DNA from: Flavobacteriaceae bacterium GF1
Lineage (GTDB): Bacteria > Bacteroidota > Bacteroidia > Flavobacteriales > Flavobacteriaceae
Assembly: GCA_009797885.1 (NCBI GenBank)
Contig: WNKP01000002.1
Location: 372,001-436,000, forward strand
Direction of reading: 5' to 3'
DNA: 64,000 nucleotides
In this document: piece by piece, positions 7,420 to 16,677 of the stretch
Position numbering within the stretch: position 1 is the stretch's first letter
How the letters are laid out: every line of letters starts with the position of its first letter
The notes under the pieces: generated by a model
Databases searched by the model: none
The model's input: the letters and a program-made list of their open reading frames with translations, nothing else
Told to the model about the DNA's origin: nothing
Program-made: the position numbers and the translations under genes

Positions 7420-8106
7420 TTAGGAATTCCCAATTCTTTCCAGTCCCTCTTTGGAAAGAACATGAATTTCACTTCTTACAGTGTTTATGAGTCCAGCATT
7501 TTTAAAATTTGTGAGAAGGTTTATGACATATTCAGGTGATGTGCCCAGAACAGTTGCCATATCCTCCCTTTTCAGTCGTACCCAGAGCCTACCATTCCTA
7601 TCGGCTCCATATTTTTTTAGCAAGTACACCAAAAGATGCGCCAAACGTTGTTTGATGCCTTTATGGACACAGAAGATAATACGGGTGTATTCGTTGATAT
7701 TGACATCTTCGATAAGGACATCCAAAAAGTCTTGGAGGAATCCGGGATTCTCCCTTAAACTTTTCAAAAAAGTGTTTTTGTCCAAACAGCATAATTCAGT
7801 ATCGGAAAGGGCCACCGCACTAACCTCGGCGCCGTTGTTGGTAAGTAGGGAGCGTTTGCCCATTATTTCCCCCTTTCCCAAAAAACGGAGGACGTGCTCC
7901 TGTCCAATGTTGTCCACTTTACTGAATTTACATGCTCCCTTTTTTATACAATACAGTTTGTGCAATGGTTGGTTTTCCTTGAAAATGACCTTGCCTTTGG
8001 GAATGCTCAAGGATTCCGAGGTCCTCAGAAGTTCCTGCTTTACCTCGTTTGATAACGATTCAAAATCCTTTAATTGCCTGGACTGTAATTCTGTGCAGTT
8101 ACCCAT
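7420..8106 (-). CDS. Second Crp/Fnr-family regulator
   Basis: 228 residues from ATG at 8106 (MGNCTELQSRQL); upstream in-frame codons lie in the promoter region of the divergent ccoI gene. The beta barrel, dimer helix and winged helix (LKREDMATVLGTSPEYVINLLTNF) are intact. Cysteines are C4, C53 (LYC), C59 and C106-C107, so two positions match the neighbouring paralogue, but the N-terminal CxxC is missing. The recognition helix reads SPEYVIN, with Asn in place of the usual Arg, so its DNA preference may differ. The two regulators are tandem, 61 bp apart. It is divergent from ccoI, and the shared gap holds an FNR-like site. Confidence 0.88.
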   Translation of the reverse strand: MGNCTELQSRQLKDFESLSNEVKQELLRTSESLSIPKGKVIFKENQPLHKLYCIKKGACKFSKVDNIGQEHVLRFLGKGEIMGKRSLLTNNGAEVSAVALSDTELCCLDKNTFLKSLRENPGFLQDFLDVLIEDVNINEYTRIIFCVHKGIKQRLAHLLVYLLKKYGADRNGRLWVRLKREDMATVLGTSPEYVINLLTNFKNAGLINTVRSEIHVLSKEGLERIGNS

Positions 8107-8140
8107 AGCACAAAGGTACTTTTCTACGAATCCATAAAAG

Positions 8141-8184
8141 ATGACATAAGTCATATTTTTCCAAGGCACCTTATTCCATCTTTG
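8141..8184 (+). promoter_or_regulatory. FNR-like site plus -7 box, ccoI promoter
   Basis: Near-perfect inverted repeat ATGACATAAGTCAT (8141-8154) and -7 box CATCTTTG (8177-8184), centre to box end 36.5 bp. The expected transcript start is near 8188, which supports translation from ATG 8208 rather than from the upstream GTG at 8184. Confidence 0.8.
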
Positions 8185-8207
8185 TGTTCGGTATAATGCA
8201 AATGTGT

Positions 8208-10592
8208 ATGTCATCTTCAACCTGTTACCATTGTGGTGACCCTTGTGGGCGTACGGCTGTCCTATTTGATGAAAAAAACTTCTGCTGCAATGGTTGTAAG
8301 ACCGTATATGAAATTTTTCATAAGAGCGGATTGGAAGGGTATTACGATCTGGAAAGCGCGGCGGGGGCCACTCCCAAAGAGGTAGCCAATAAGTTTGATT
8401 TTTTGGAAAATCCGGAAGTGGCGGAGAAGCTACTGGATTTCAATGAGGACGGGATTCAGGTAGTTGAATTCCATATACCACATATGCACTGCAGTTCCTG
8501 TATCTGGGTGCTGGAAAATTTAAACAGATTGAGTTCTTTTATCAAAAGTTCCCAGGTTGATTTTCCAAAACGAAGGGCCAGGATAACCTTTGATAGTGAG
8601 GGGCTAAACCTAAAGGAACTTGCCATACTGTTGGCCAAAATAGGGTACGAGCCTTCCATTGTCCTTGAGGATTATTCCCAGGCAAAAAAGAAGGTGGACC
8701 GGAACCTTATCTATAAATTGGGAGTTGCCGGTTTTTCGTTTGGGAACGTAATGCTCCTTTCTTTTCCGGAGTATTTTGAAGTCCAGGAATATTGGTTGGA
8801 TCAATACAAAACCTTCTTTAGATGGTTGATGTTTTCCTTTTCCCTGCCCGTAGTTTTTTACGCTTCCCAGGATTATTTCACTTCGGCCTTTAAAGGATTG
8901 CGCTCCAAGTTGTTGAACATTGATGTTCCCATAGCTTTGGGAATCCTGACCTTGTTCATAAGAAGTACCGTGGATATTGTCTTTGATTTGGGTTCGGGCT
9001 TTTTTGATAGCCTTACCGGTTTGGTGTTCTTCTTATTGGTAGGACGGTTTTTTCAACAAAAAACCTATGCCCATCTATCGTTTGAGCGAGACTATAAATC
9101 CTATTTCCCCATTGGGGTAACGCGGGTAACCGATAGTGATGGGGAGGAGAACATCGAAATCTATAGGGTTAAACAGGGCGATAGGCTTTTGGTCCGTAAT
9201 CAGGAAATCATTCCTGTGGATTGCATCCTTATCCATGGACGCGCGCAGATAGATTACAGCTTTGTCACCGGGGAATCGGAATCCGTGCCCAAATCATCGG
9301 GCGATAAGTTGTTCGCCGGAGGCAAACAATTGGGCGGGGTACTTGAAATAGAGGCCATAAAATCCGTATCCCAGAGTTATCTTACCCAGCTGTGGAGCAA
9401 TTCTGCCTTTGCAAAAAATAAGGCCAGTGAATTCCAGACCCTAACCGACGCCATAGGTAAACGGTTCACTATTGCGGTTCTGACCATTGCCACCATTGCC
9501 ACATCGTACTGGTTGTGGCAGGACCCGTCAAAGGCGCTCAATGTCTTTACGGCGGTCCTGATCATCGCCTGTCCTTGTGCCATTGCGTTGGCCGCACCTT
9601 TCACCCTTGGAAACCTATTGCGGATTTTTGGTCGTAACGGTTTTTACCTTAAGGACACGAATACCATAGAAAGATTGGCCAAAATAGATACCGTTGTCTT
9701 TGATAAAACAGGGACACTGACTTCAAATTCCGGTAATACCATTGTCTATGAGGGTATGGAATTGACCGATGATGAAGCTTCTTTGCTCAAGAATACCTTA
9801 CGGGCTTCAAACCATCCCCTAAGCAGGGAATTGTACGGTATTTTGGAAAGTTGTCAGATAAAGACGTTGGATGAGTTTTCCGAACATACTGGAAAGGGGG
9901 TCAAGGGAAAACTCGGACAGCATACCATGAAAGTGGGATCGGCAAACTACGTAGGCACCCAAGAAGGGACCAGGACGGAAACATCGGTCCATATTAGTGC
10001 CGATGAAAATTATAAGGGCCGTTTTGTGTTCAAAAGCAAATACAGGGAAGGTCTGGTTACGCTCTTTAAAGGGCTCATGGGGAACTTTTCACTGGTGATT
10101 CTTTCCGGGGATAACGATGGGGAACGGAAAAAGTTGGAAAAAATGTTTCCTTTTCAACTCCCCATGTTTTTTGACCAAAAGCCAGAGGATAAACTCAAGT
10201 TCATTAAAAAATCACAAGAGCATGCAAATGTACTCATGGTAGGGGATGGACTCAATGATGCTGGTGCCTTGGCCCAAAGTAACGTGGGTATAGCGGTTTC
10301 GGAAAATGTAAATGTGTTTTCACCTGCCTGTGATGCTATTTTGGATGCTGGAAAGCTTACAGGGCTAGCTAGGTTCCTAAAGCTTTCCCAACAATCCATA
10401 GGAATCATAAAACTGAGTTTTTTATTGTCGCTTTGTTACAATGTGGTAGGCCTGTATTTTGCCGTGACCGGCCAGTTAAAACCTGTAATTGCGGCCATAT
10501 TGATGCCCTTGAGCTCCATTAGTATAGTGGTATTTACCACAATTGCCACCAATTATATAGGTTCAAAATTCAAAACGAAAACAGAAACGTAA
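8208..10592 (+). CDS. ccoI: Copper-transporting P1B-type ATPase for cbb3 oxidase assembly
   Basis: 794 residues from ATG 8208 (MSSSTCYHCG). A Cys-rich N-terminal metal-binding region (CYHCGDPCG, FCCNGCKTVYEIF) precedes an HMA domain with HMHCSSCIW near residue 93. The ATPase core follows: TGES near 354, ACPCAIALAAP transport motif near 454, DKTGTLTS near 499 and GDGLNDAGAL near 679, with about eight membrane helices. This is the FixI/CcoI type that exports copper for the oxidase and other periplasmic cuproenzymes. The cbb3 genes follow directly, and NosZ encoded nearby also needs copper. Confidence 0.95.
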   Translation: MSSSTCYHCGDPCGRTAVLFDEKNFCCNGCKTVYEIFHKSGLEGYYDLESAAGATPKEVANKFDFLENPEVAEKLLDFNEDGIQVVEFHIPHMHCSSCIWVLENLNRLSSFIKSSQVDFPKRRARITFDSEGLNLKELAILLAKIGYEPSIVLEDYSQAKKKVDRNLIYKLGVAGFSFGNVMLLSFPEYFEVQEYWLDQYKTFFRWLMFSFSLPVVFYASQDYFTSAFKGLRSKLLNIDVPIALGILTLFIRSTVDIVFDLGSGFFDSLTGLVFFLLVGRFFQQKTYAHLSFERDYKSYFPIGVTRVTDSDGEENIEIYRVKQGDRLLVRNQEIIPVDCILIHGRAQIDYSFVTGESESVPKSSGDKLFAGGKQLGGVLEIEAIKSVSQSYLTQLWSNSAFAKNKASEFQTLTDAIGKRFTIAVLTIATIATSYWLWQDPSKALNVFTAVLIIACPCAIALAAPFTLGNLLRIFGRNGFYLKDTNTIERLAKIDTVVFDKTGTLTSNSGNTIVYEGMELTDDEASLLKNTLRASNHPLSRELYGILESCQIKTLDEFSEHTGKGVKGKLGQHTMKVGSANYVGTQEGTRTETSVHISADENYKGRFVFKSKYREGLVTLFKGLMGNFSLVILSGDNDGERKKLEKMFPFQLPMFFDQKPEDKLKFIKKSQEHANVLMVGDGLNDAGALAQSNVGIAVSENVNVFSPACDAILDAGKLTGLARFLKLSQQSIGIIKLSFLLSLCYNVVGLYFAVTGQLKPVIAAILMPLSSISIVVFTTIATNYIGSKFKTKTET

Positions 10593-10604
10593 AGCAAAAA
10601 CGGA

Positions 10605-11021
10605 ATGATGATCGGTAACAAAACAATTTTGTCCAGCACTATAGGTTTGGTGTACTTATGGTTTGGAAGTTTAAAGTTCTTCCCGGGCACAAGCCCGGCC
10701 GAGGAACTGGCCAGGAACACCATCCACCAATTAACGTTTGGGTTGGTGACCGATCAGGCCGCGGTAACCTTGCTGGCCATTTTAGAGGTCGGTATTGGGC
10801 TGCTATTGCTTATTGGAATTTTTAGAAAACAGGTGGTGGTCATTGCATTGGCGCATATGGTATTCACTTTTACGCCACTGCTGTTTTTCCCTAATGATTC
10901 ATTTGCCCATGCACCCTTGGTCCCTACCTTATTAGGTCAATACATAGGTAAAAATATAATCATCATGGGTGCTTTGGTGACCATGATCCGAAAAGAAAAA
11001 AATAAAGGATTTTTTATTTAA
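10605..11021 (+). CDS. DoxX-like four-helix membrane protein
   Basis: 138 residues, four predicted membrane helices, resembling DoxX-type small membrane proteins (GLVYLWFGSLKFFPG near residue 14, then LEVGIGLLLLIG). It starts 12 bp after ccoI (ATG at 10605 or 10608) and is probably co-transcribed with it. Members of this loose family are linked to quinone or thiol chemistry, but nothing here fixes a substrate. The strongly conserved pattern of the first helix supports a real gene. Confidence 0.75.
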   Translation: MMIGNKTILSSTIGLVYLWFGSLKFFPGTSPAEELARNTIHQLTFGLVTDQAAVTLLAILEVGIGLLLLIGIFRKQVVVIALAHMVFTFTPLLFFPNDSFAHAPLVPTLLGQYIGKNIIIMGALVTMIRKEKNKGFFI

Positions 11022-11025
11022 AAAT

Positions 11026-11069
11026 CTGATAAATGTCATTTTTTTCGATGAATCATAAAGGTAGTTTTA
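11026..11069 (+). promoter_or_regulatory. FNR-like site plus -7 box, ccoS-ccoNOQP promoter
   Basis: Inverted repeat CTGATAAATGTCAT (11026-11039) and -7 box TAGTTTTA (11062-11069), centre to box end 36.5 bp. It is placed to drive the whole cbb3 operon starting with ccoS at 11089. Confidence 0.8.
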
Positions 11070-11088
11070 CACCCGAATTTAAATAGGT

Positions 11089-11280
11089 ATGAGCGTAATT
11101 TATGTGTTACTGAGCATAAGTGTGTGTGTTGCTATTGTCTTTTTTGCAGCTTTCATCTTTACGGTCAGGAGCGGTCAATATGACGATTCCTATACACCGT
11201 CCGTCCGGATGCTTTTTGAAGATGAACTGGTGGATACTACCGATAAGAATAACAACCAAAATAAAAGTCAAACTGAATAA
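11089..11280 (+). CDS. ccoS: cbb3 oxidase maturation protein CcoS
   Basis: 63 residues with one N-terminal membrane helix (VIYVLLSISVCVAIVFFAAF) and the typical following stretch with RSGQYDDSYTPSVRMLFED. CcoS is needed to insert haem and copper into the cbb3 oxidase. It is the first gene of the oxidase operon, 2 bp before ccoNO, which is the usual Bacteroidota arrangement. Confidence 0.93.
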   Translation: MSVIYVLLSISVCVAIVFFAAFIFTVRSGQYDDSYTPSVRMLFEDELVDTTDKNNNQNKSQTE

Positions 11281-11282
11281 TT

Positions 11283-13484
11283 ATGGAAGTACAGCAATTT
11301 CACTACGATAATAAAATCGTACAAAAATTCCTCTATGCCACGATGCTATGGGGAGTTGTGGGAATGGTGGTGGGCCTTTTACTGGCCTTTATGTTTTTGT
11401 TTCCCAACCTGACCGACGGTATTTCATGGCTAAGTTTTGGACGTCTTCGTCCATTGCATACCAATGCCGTAATTTTTGCTTTTGTGGGTAACGCCATTTT
11501 CGCTGGGGTGTATTACTCCTTGCAGCGATTGTTAAAGGCGAGGATGTTCAGCGATGCACTGAGCAACATCAATTTTTGGGGTTGGCAGCTCATTATTGTG
11601 TCGGCCGCAATAACCCTTCCTTTGGGGATTACCACCTCAAAAGAATACGCAGAGCTGGAATGGCCCATAGATATTGCCATTGCTGTGATTTGGGTTGTTT
11701 TTGGTTGGAACATGATCGGTACGATCCTCAAACGGAGACAACGCCATTTATATGTGGCGATTTGGTTTTATATAGCCACTTTTGTCACGGTGGCGGTACT
11801 GCATATTTTCAATAGTCTGGAATTGCCCGTGGCCGCTTTAAAAAGTTATTCAGTATACGCTGGGGTTCAGGATGCCTTGGTTCAGTGGTGGTATGGACAT
11901 AATGCTGTGGCCTTCTTTTTGACTACTCCATTCTTGGGCCTTATGTATTACTTTGTGCCCAAGGCCGCAAATAGACCGGTATATTCCTATAGATTATCAA
12001 TTGTCCACTTTTGGTCCTTGATATTTATTTATATCTGGGCAGGACCGCACCATTTGTTGTACTCCTCATTACCGGATTGGGCCCAAAATCTTGGGGTTGT
12101 GTTTTCCGTAATGCTTATTGCACCTTCCTGGGGTGGTATGATCAACGGACTGTTGACCCTTAGGGGCGTTTGGGACAAAGTGCGGAGTGATGCTACATTG
12201 AAGTTTATGGTAGTAGCCATTACCGGTTATGGTATGGCCACTTTTGAAGGACCCATGTTGTCCCTAAAAAATGTAAATGCCATTGCCCACTTTAGTGACT
12301 GGGTCATTGCCCACGTACACGTTGGTGCCTTGGCGTGGAATGGCTTCCTCACCTTTGGTATGATTTATTATCTGGTGCCAAAGATGTTCAAGACCACTTT
12401 GTATTCCAAAGGGCTCGCCAACCTTCATTTCTGGATAGGCACCCTGGGTATCGTATTGTATGCTTTGCCCATGTACGTTGCCGGTTTTACACAAGCACTC
12501 ATGTGGAAAGAGTTTAATCCAGATGGAACTTTGGTATACGGTAACTTCTTGGAAACGGTACAACAGATCATCCCCATGTATTGGATGCGTGCCATTGGAG
12601 GTACCCTCTTTATTGTGGGAATGCTGATCATGGTATACAATGTTATCGTGACCATTAGAAAAGGAAGTGCGGTTGAGGATGAGTTGGCAGAGGCCCCTGC
12701 CTTGACAAGGGTCACTGGTAGAAGGACCGCAGGGGAAACCTTCCACACCTGGTTGGAACGAAGACCGGTTCAATTGACCATTTTGGCCACAGTGGCCATA
12801 TTGATTGGAGGGATCGTCCAGATTATCCCAACCTTATTGGTAAAATCCAATATCCCCACCATTACAAGTGTTAAACCCTATACTCCATTGGAGTTGGAAG
12901 GACGTGATCTTTATATCCGTGAAGGATGTGTGGGTTGCCACTCCCAAATGATTCGGCCCTTCCGCAGCGAAGTGGAACGTTATGGGGAGTATGCCAAAGC
13001 AGGGGAGTTTGTTTACGATCATCCTTTCCTTTGGGGAAGTAAGCGTACAGGACCTGATTTACTTCGAGTGGGAGGCAAATATTCGGACAACTGGCATTTG
13101 AACCATATGTACGATCCGCAAAGTACTTCCGCAGGATCCATTATGCCGGCCTATCAATGGTTGGTGAAGAATAAGCACGATAGAAGTGGTGTTGAAGCCA
13201 AAATGAATGCAATGGTGACCTTGGGCGTGCCTTACACGGATGAGGACATTACCAATGCACAGCAATCTATGGCAGAACAGGCACTTCAAATAGAGAAAAA
13301 CCTTTATAGCGATCCAGAATTTGTGAGGACCTACGAGGCGGATAAAAAGTATGCCCAGGAAAATGGGGAGGAGTTTGTGGAAATGCGCGATCGTGAGATT
13401 GTTTCCTTGATTGCCTATCTGCAAAGATTGGGTACGGATATAAAAGTAAAGGACAACGACGGTTTACTGTCAGAAAACAAATAA
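11283..13484 (+). CDS. ccoNO: cbb3 cytochrome oxidase, fused subunits I and II
   Basis: 733 residues. The first 470 are CcoN, the haem-copper catalytic subunit with about 12 membrane helices; the block around GPHHLLYSSLPDWAQ carries conserved His residues. After a linker, the C-terminal part is CcoO with one helix and a c-type haem site CVGCH at about residue 549. The subunits are separate genes in Proteobacteria; the fusion is normal in Bacteroidota. The enzyme is a high-affinity terminal oxidase used at low oxygen, consistent with the FNR-like promoter upstream of ccoS. Confidence 0.97.
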   Translation: MEVQQFHYDNKIVQKFLYATMLWGVVGMVVGLLLAFMFLFPNLTDGISWLSFGRLRPLHTNAVIFAFVGNAIFAGVYYSLQRLLKARMFSDALSNINFWGWQLIIVSAAITLPLGITTSKEYAELEWPIDIAIAVIWVVFGWNMIGTILKRRQRHLYVAIWFYIATFVTVAVLHIFNSLELPVAALKSYSVYAGVQDALVQWWYGHNAVAFFLTTPFLGLMYYFVPKAANRPVYSYRLSIVHFWSLIFIYIWAGPHHLLYSSLPDWAQNLGVVFSVMLIAPSWGGMINGLLTLRGVWDKVRSDATLKFMVVAITGYGMATFEGPMLSLKNVNAIAHFSDWVIAHVHVGALAWNGFLTFGMIYYLVPKMFKTTLYSKGLANLHFWIGTLGIVLYALPMYVAGFTQALMWKEFNPDGTLVYGNFLETVQQIIPMYWMRAIGGTLFIVGMLIMVYNVIVTIRKGSAVEDELAEAPALTRVTGRRTAGETFHTWLERRPVQLTILATVAILIGGIVQIIPTLLVKSNIPTITSVKPYTPLELEGRDLYIREGCVGCHSQMIRPFRSEVERYGEYAKAGEFVYDHPFLWGSKRTGPDLLRVGGKYSDNWHLNHMYDPQSTSAGSIMPAYQWLVKNKHDRSGVEAKMNAMVTLGVPYTDEDITNAQQSMAEQALQIEKNLYSDPEFVRTYEADKKYAQENGEEFVEMRDREIVSLIAYLQRLGTDIKVKDNDGLLSENK

Positions 13485-13488
13485 GGCG

Positions 13489-13689
13489 ATGTTGAAGTTT
13501 GTAAAAAGCCATATGGAAAGTATCGATGGGATTGCAACCTATCCCATGATATCACTATTGATATTCTTTGTGTTCTTCGCCCTGCTTTTTTGGTGGGTGT
13601 TTACCGCAAGCAAATCCCATATTAAGGAAATGGGCGAACTGCCCTTGGATAATGACCAACCAATAAATAAAGAAAGTTATGATGTCTAG
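13489..13689 (+). CDS. ccoQ: CcoQ-like small oxidase subunit
   Basis: 66 residues with one membrane helix (PMISLLIFFVFFALLFWWVF) and a polar tail. Position between ccoNO and ccoP, size and topology match CcoQ/FixQ, which stabilises the oxidase complex. Sequence similarity in this class is low, so the call rests mainly on context. It overlaps ccoP by 11 bp. Confidence 0.8.
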   Translation: MLKFVKSHMESIDGIATYPMISLLIFFVFFALLFWWVFTASKSHIKEMGELPLDNDQPINKESYDV

Positions 13690-14623
13690 AACACCTTGGT
13701 GGATACGAATCCCAGTATTGTTTTTCATCGTCTTCGGATTGATGGAGTACTTCATTGATTCCGGTGACAAACCGGCCATCATTGAATATCCGATCACCCA
13801 GTTTTTTATGCTGATGGTCCTATTGATTTTGATAGCCATCGAAGTCATTTTGAAATCCATAGAAAACGTCATGTTCCAAACCTTGTCCGCCGATGCGCAA
13901 GAACGATATCTGGAGGCAAAGAACAGGAAAGTCGAGTTCAAATGGCTGGACAACATCTACAAGAGATTAACGAGGAGTCGCTCCATTGAAAAGGAAGGGG
14001 AGATTATTTTGGATCACAATTACGATGGTATTCGGGAATTGGACAATGTATTGCCCCCATGGTGGGTCTATATGTTCTATGTGACCATCATATTTGGGTT
14101 GGTCTATTTGGTACGTTTCCATATCGTTGGGGACTATACCCAGGCGATAGAGTATGAAAATGAGGTGGCCGAGGCCAAAATCGCAATTGAGGAGTATAAG
14201 AAGACAGCAAAGAATTTGGTGGATGTGAATACCGTGGAAGTGCTTACGGATGCCTCTGATTTATCGGCAGGTGAAAAAATCTTCACGGCAAATTGTGTGG
14301 TTTGCCATATGGCAGATGGTGGGGGAGGTATTGGTCCAAACCTCACCGATGAATACTGGATTTTGGGCGGGGGCATAAAAAATGTGTTCCGTACCATTTC
14401 GGAAGGAGGACGTGACGGTAAGGGAATGGTCGCATGGAAAAATAGCTTAAAGCCCGTGGAAATGGCCCAGGTGGCAAGCTATCTATTGCAGTTCCAAGGC
14501 ACCACGCCGGCAAATCCAAAAGCACCGGAAGGGGAAATTTGGGTGGACCCGGATGCACCTTCCGAACCGGAAGAAGCGCCGGCGGAACAGGCACAGGATT
14601 CCACTATCGTGGCAATGAATTAA
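13679..14623 (+). CDS. ccoP: cbb3 oxidase subunit III, single-haem CcoP
   Basis: 314 residues. Two N-terminal membrane helices are followed by a third near 120-140 after the typical YDGIRELDNVLPPWW segment, then a cytochrome c domain with CVVCH at about residues 206-210. Proteobacterial CcoP has two CxxCH sites; only one is visible here. The C terminus is a Pro/Ala/Glu-rich tail. It donates electrons from soluble cytochrome c or the bc1-type complex to CcoO. The start is ATGATG; either Met is possible. Confidence 0.95.
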   Translation: MMSRTPWWIRIPVLFFIVFGLMEYFIDSGDKPAIIEYPITQFFMLMVLLILIAIEVILKSIENVMFQTLSADAQERYLEAKNRKVEFKWLDNIYKRLTRSRSIEKEGEIILDHNYDGIRELDNVLPPWWVYMFYVTIIFGLVYLVRFHIVGDYTQAIEYENEVAEAKIAIEEYKKTAKNLVDVNTVEVLTDASDLSAGEKIFTANCVVCHMADGGGGIGPNLTDEYWILGGGIKNVFRTISEGGRDGKGMVAWKNSLKPVEMAQVASYLLQFQGTTPANPKAPEGEIWVDPDAPSEPEEAPAEQAQDSTIVAMN

Positions 14624-14687
14624 AAACAAGGGTTCCCTCCCTAAAGATGGATGGGAGTGCAACAAATAGTGGTCTGATATAAGGGCT

Positions 14688-16097
14688 ATGGAAGAAAATT
14701 TTAGGGATTCAATAGGAACTATTACCGCAGACGGGAAAAGGGCTTGGGTGTATCCTAAAAAGCCTAGCGGCAGATTTTTCGAGTATCGGAAATACGTCAG
14801 CTATGGCTTGCTCTTGTTTCTTTTTGCAGCCCCTTTTGTAAAAATCAATGGAAATCAGTTTTTGATGTTCAATGTTTTGGAACGTCGATTTAACATCTTT
14901 GGTTTCCCATTTTGGCCCCAGGATTTTCATCTGTTTGTGATTTCCATGATTTTAGGGGTGATTTTTATTGCCCTTTTTACAGTGGCCTTTGGCAGGATTT
15001 TTTGTGGTTGGATCTGTCCCCAGACCATTTTTATGGAAATGGTGTTCCGTAGGATAGAATATTGGATAGATGGTGACCGTGGTGCCCAGATGCGATTGCA
15101 AAAGGCACCTTGGACAACTAAGAAGATTAGAAAACGGGTATTGAAATGGACCATTTTCTTCATCATATCCTTTTTAATTGCAAATATCTTTTTGGCCTAT
15201 TTAATAGGCAGTGACCGTTTGTTGCAGTATATAGTTGATGGACCTTTGGCACATTTGGGTACCATAATTCCATTGCTCATCTTCACAGCGGTATTCTATT
15301 TTGTTTTTGCTTGGTTCCGTGAACAGGTGTGTATAATCGCCTGTCCCTATGGGAGATTGCAAGGGGTGCTTTTGGATGATAGGTCCATTGTTGTAGCCTA
15401 TGACCACAAAAGGGGAGAAGGACCGAGTGGAAGGAAAAAGTTTAGAAAGAATGAAGACCGGGAGGCCCTTGGACATGGGGATTGCATAGATTGTTTCCAA
15501 TGTGTGCACGTATGTCCTACGGGAATTGATATTAGGAATGGAACCCAGTTGGAGTGCGTAAACTGTACGGCTTGTATTGATGAGTGTGACCATATTATGG
15601 AAAGTATCAATAGGCCCAAGGGATTGATTCGTTACGCCAGTGAACGTGAAATCACCCACAACGAGAAGTTTAGGTTTACGGCAAGGATGAAAGGCTATGC
15701 GGCGGTATTGACCATTTTGGTCGGGGTGCTCGTTGGGATGCTGTTCCTCCGTAATGATTTGGAAGCAAATATTTTTAGATTGCCCGGGCAGCTTTATGAA
15801 CGAAAGGCAAACAATATGATCAGCAATGTCTATACCTATAAGTTGGTGAACAAGACTACTGAGACCATTGAAAATGTAAGTTTTAAGCTCCTTTCACATA
15901 ATGGGAACATCAATATGGTATCCAACGATACCTTCAAAGTACCGGCCCAGGATTTGGCAGAAGGGACCTTATTTATTGAAATAAACAACGCGGCCCTAAC
16001 AGGGGACAAGGACAAGTTGGAAATTGGTGTATACAGTGGGGGTGAATTGATTGAAACCACCGTTACCCAATTTTTGGCACCTAGGAGCTATAATTGA
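14688..16097 (+). CDS. ccoG: cbb3 oxidase accessory ferredoxin-type protein
   Basis: 469 residues. Several membrane helices, with conserved CGWICPQTIFMEMVFR, EQVCIIACPYGRLQG, and two [4Fe-4S] motifs (CIDCFQCVHVCPTGID and CVNCTACIDECD) near residues 265-308, followed by a C-terminal Ig-like FixG domain. CcoG/RdxA reduces copper for cbb3 assembly in the bacteria where it has been studied. It lies 64 bp after ccoP in the same direction. Confidence 0.95.
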   Translation: MEENFRDSIGTITADGKRAWVYPKKPSGRFFEYRKYVSYGLLLFLFAAPFVKINGNQFLMFNVLERRFNIFGFPFWPQDFHLFVISMILGVIFIALFTVAFGRIFCGWICPQTIFMEMVFRRIEYWIDGDRGAQMRLQKAPWTTKKIRKRVLKWTIFFIISFLIANIFLAYLIGSDRLLQYIVDGPLAHLGTIIPLLIFTAVFYFVFAWFREQVCIIACPYGRLQGVLLDDRSIVVAYDHKRGEGPSGRKKFRKNEDREALGHGDCIDCFQCVHVCPTGIDIRNGTQLECVNCTACIDECDHIMESINRPKGLIRYASEREITHNEKFRFTARMKGYAAVLTILVGVLVGMLFLRNDLEANIFRLPGQLYERKANNMISNVYTYKLVNKTTETIENVSFKLLSHNGNINMVSNDTFKVPAQDLAEGTLFIEINNAALTGDKDKLEIGVYSGGELIETTVTQFLAPRSYN

Positions 16098-16167
16098 AAT
16101 TTGAATTAATGGTTTAAAGGGAATAGTACCAATTGTAATTATAAATGTGTTTTTTGACCAAATGAGC

Positions 16168-16226
16168 ATTAACCAATAACCATAAACTAATAACCTTTAA
16201 CTAATAACTAATAACTATTAACTAAG
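16168..16226. repeat. AT-rich degenerate short tandem repeat
   Basis: The gap between ccoG and ccoH carries about six degenerate copies of ACTAATAAC-like units (for example TAACTAATAACTAATAAC). Stretches of this kind are common before Flavobacteriia genes; it may keep the start region of ccoH unstructured. Confidence 0.6.
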
Positions 16227-16229
16227 TAT

Positions 16230-16676
16230 ATGAAATTTAACTGGGGGACAGGAATCGTTTTGGCATTCGTTGCGTTTATCTCCTTTATTATGTATTTCGT
16301 TATACGAATGAATACGGATAATAGGACGGACCATGAATTGGTCACCAAGGATTACTACAAGCAGGAACTCGCTTATCAGAAAGAAATTGATGCCGAGAAA
16401 AATGCAGCGGAACTTGATGAGGAAATTAGCGTACATAAATCCGAGGATGGTTTGCTTATTACGTTCCCCAAAAACTTTAACCCTAAAAATGTCACTGGTA
16501 AAGTGTCCCTATACCGACCGTCGAACAGGCATTTGGATTTTAACTTTCCAATAAGTTTATCCAACACACATTTGCTCATACCTGACAATCGCCTTGTAGA
16601 CGGTCGATGGGACATTGCCATTGAATGGCATTATAAAGGTAAAACCTTTTTACACAAACAAAAGCTAACGTATTAA
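16230..16676 (+). CDS. ccoH: CcoH/FixH assembly protein
   Basis: 148 residues. It begins MKFNWGTGIVLAFVAFISF, a single N-terminal helix, then DHELVTKDYYKQELAYQKEID, the typical FixH signature, and a small beta domain ending GRWDIAIEWHYKGKTFLHK. FixH is required for stable cbb3 assembly together with CcoG, CcoI and CcoS, all of which are present in this cluster. Confidence 0.93.
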   Translation: MKFNWGTGIVLAFVAFISFIMYFVIRMNTDNRTDHELVTKDYYKQELAYQKEIDAEKNAAELDEEISVHKSEDGLLITFPKNFNPKNVTGKVSLYRPSNRHLDFNFPISLSNTHLLIPDNRLVDGRWDIAIEWHYKGKTFLHKQKLTY

Positions 16677-16677
16677 T

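Noticed and set aside
10605-11021. ccoI-linked four-helix protein as a known oxidase subunit
   Set aside because: It looks DoxX-like and does not match any known cbb3 subunit, so no ccoX-type symbol is given.
16168-16226. ACTAATAAC-like stretch as a regulator array
   Set aside because: The units are degenerate with irregular spacing and low complexity. It is better seen as AT-rich leader sequence.
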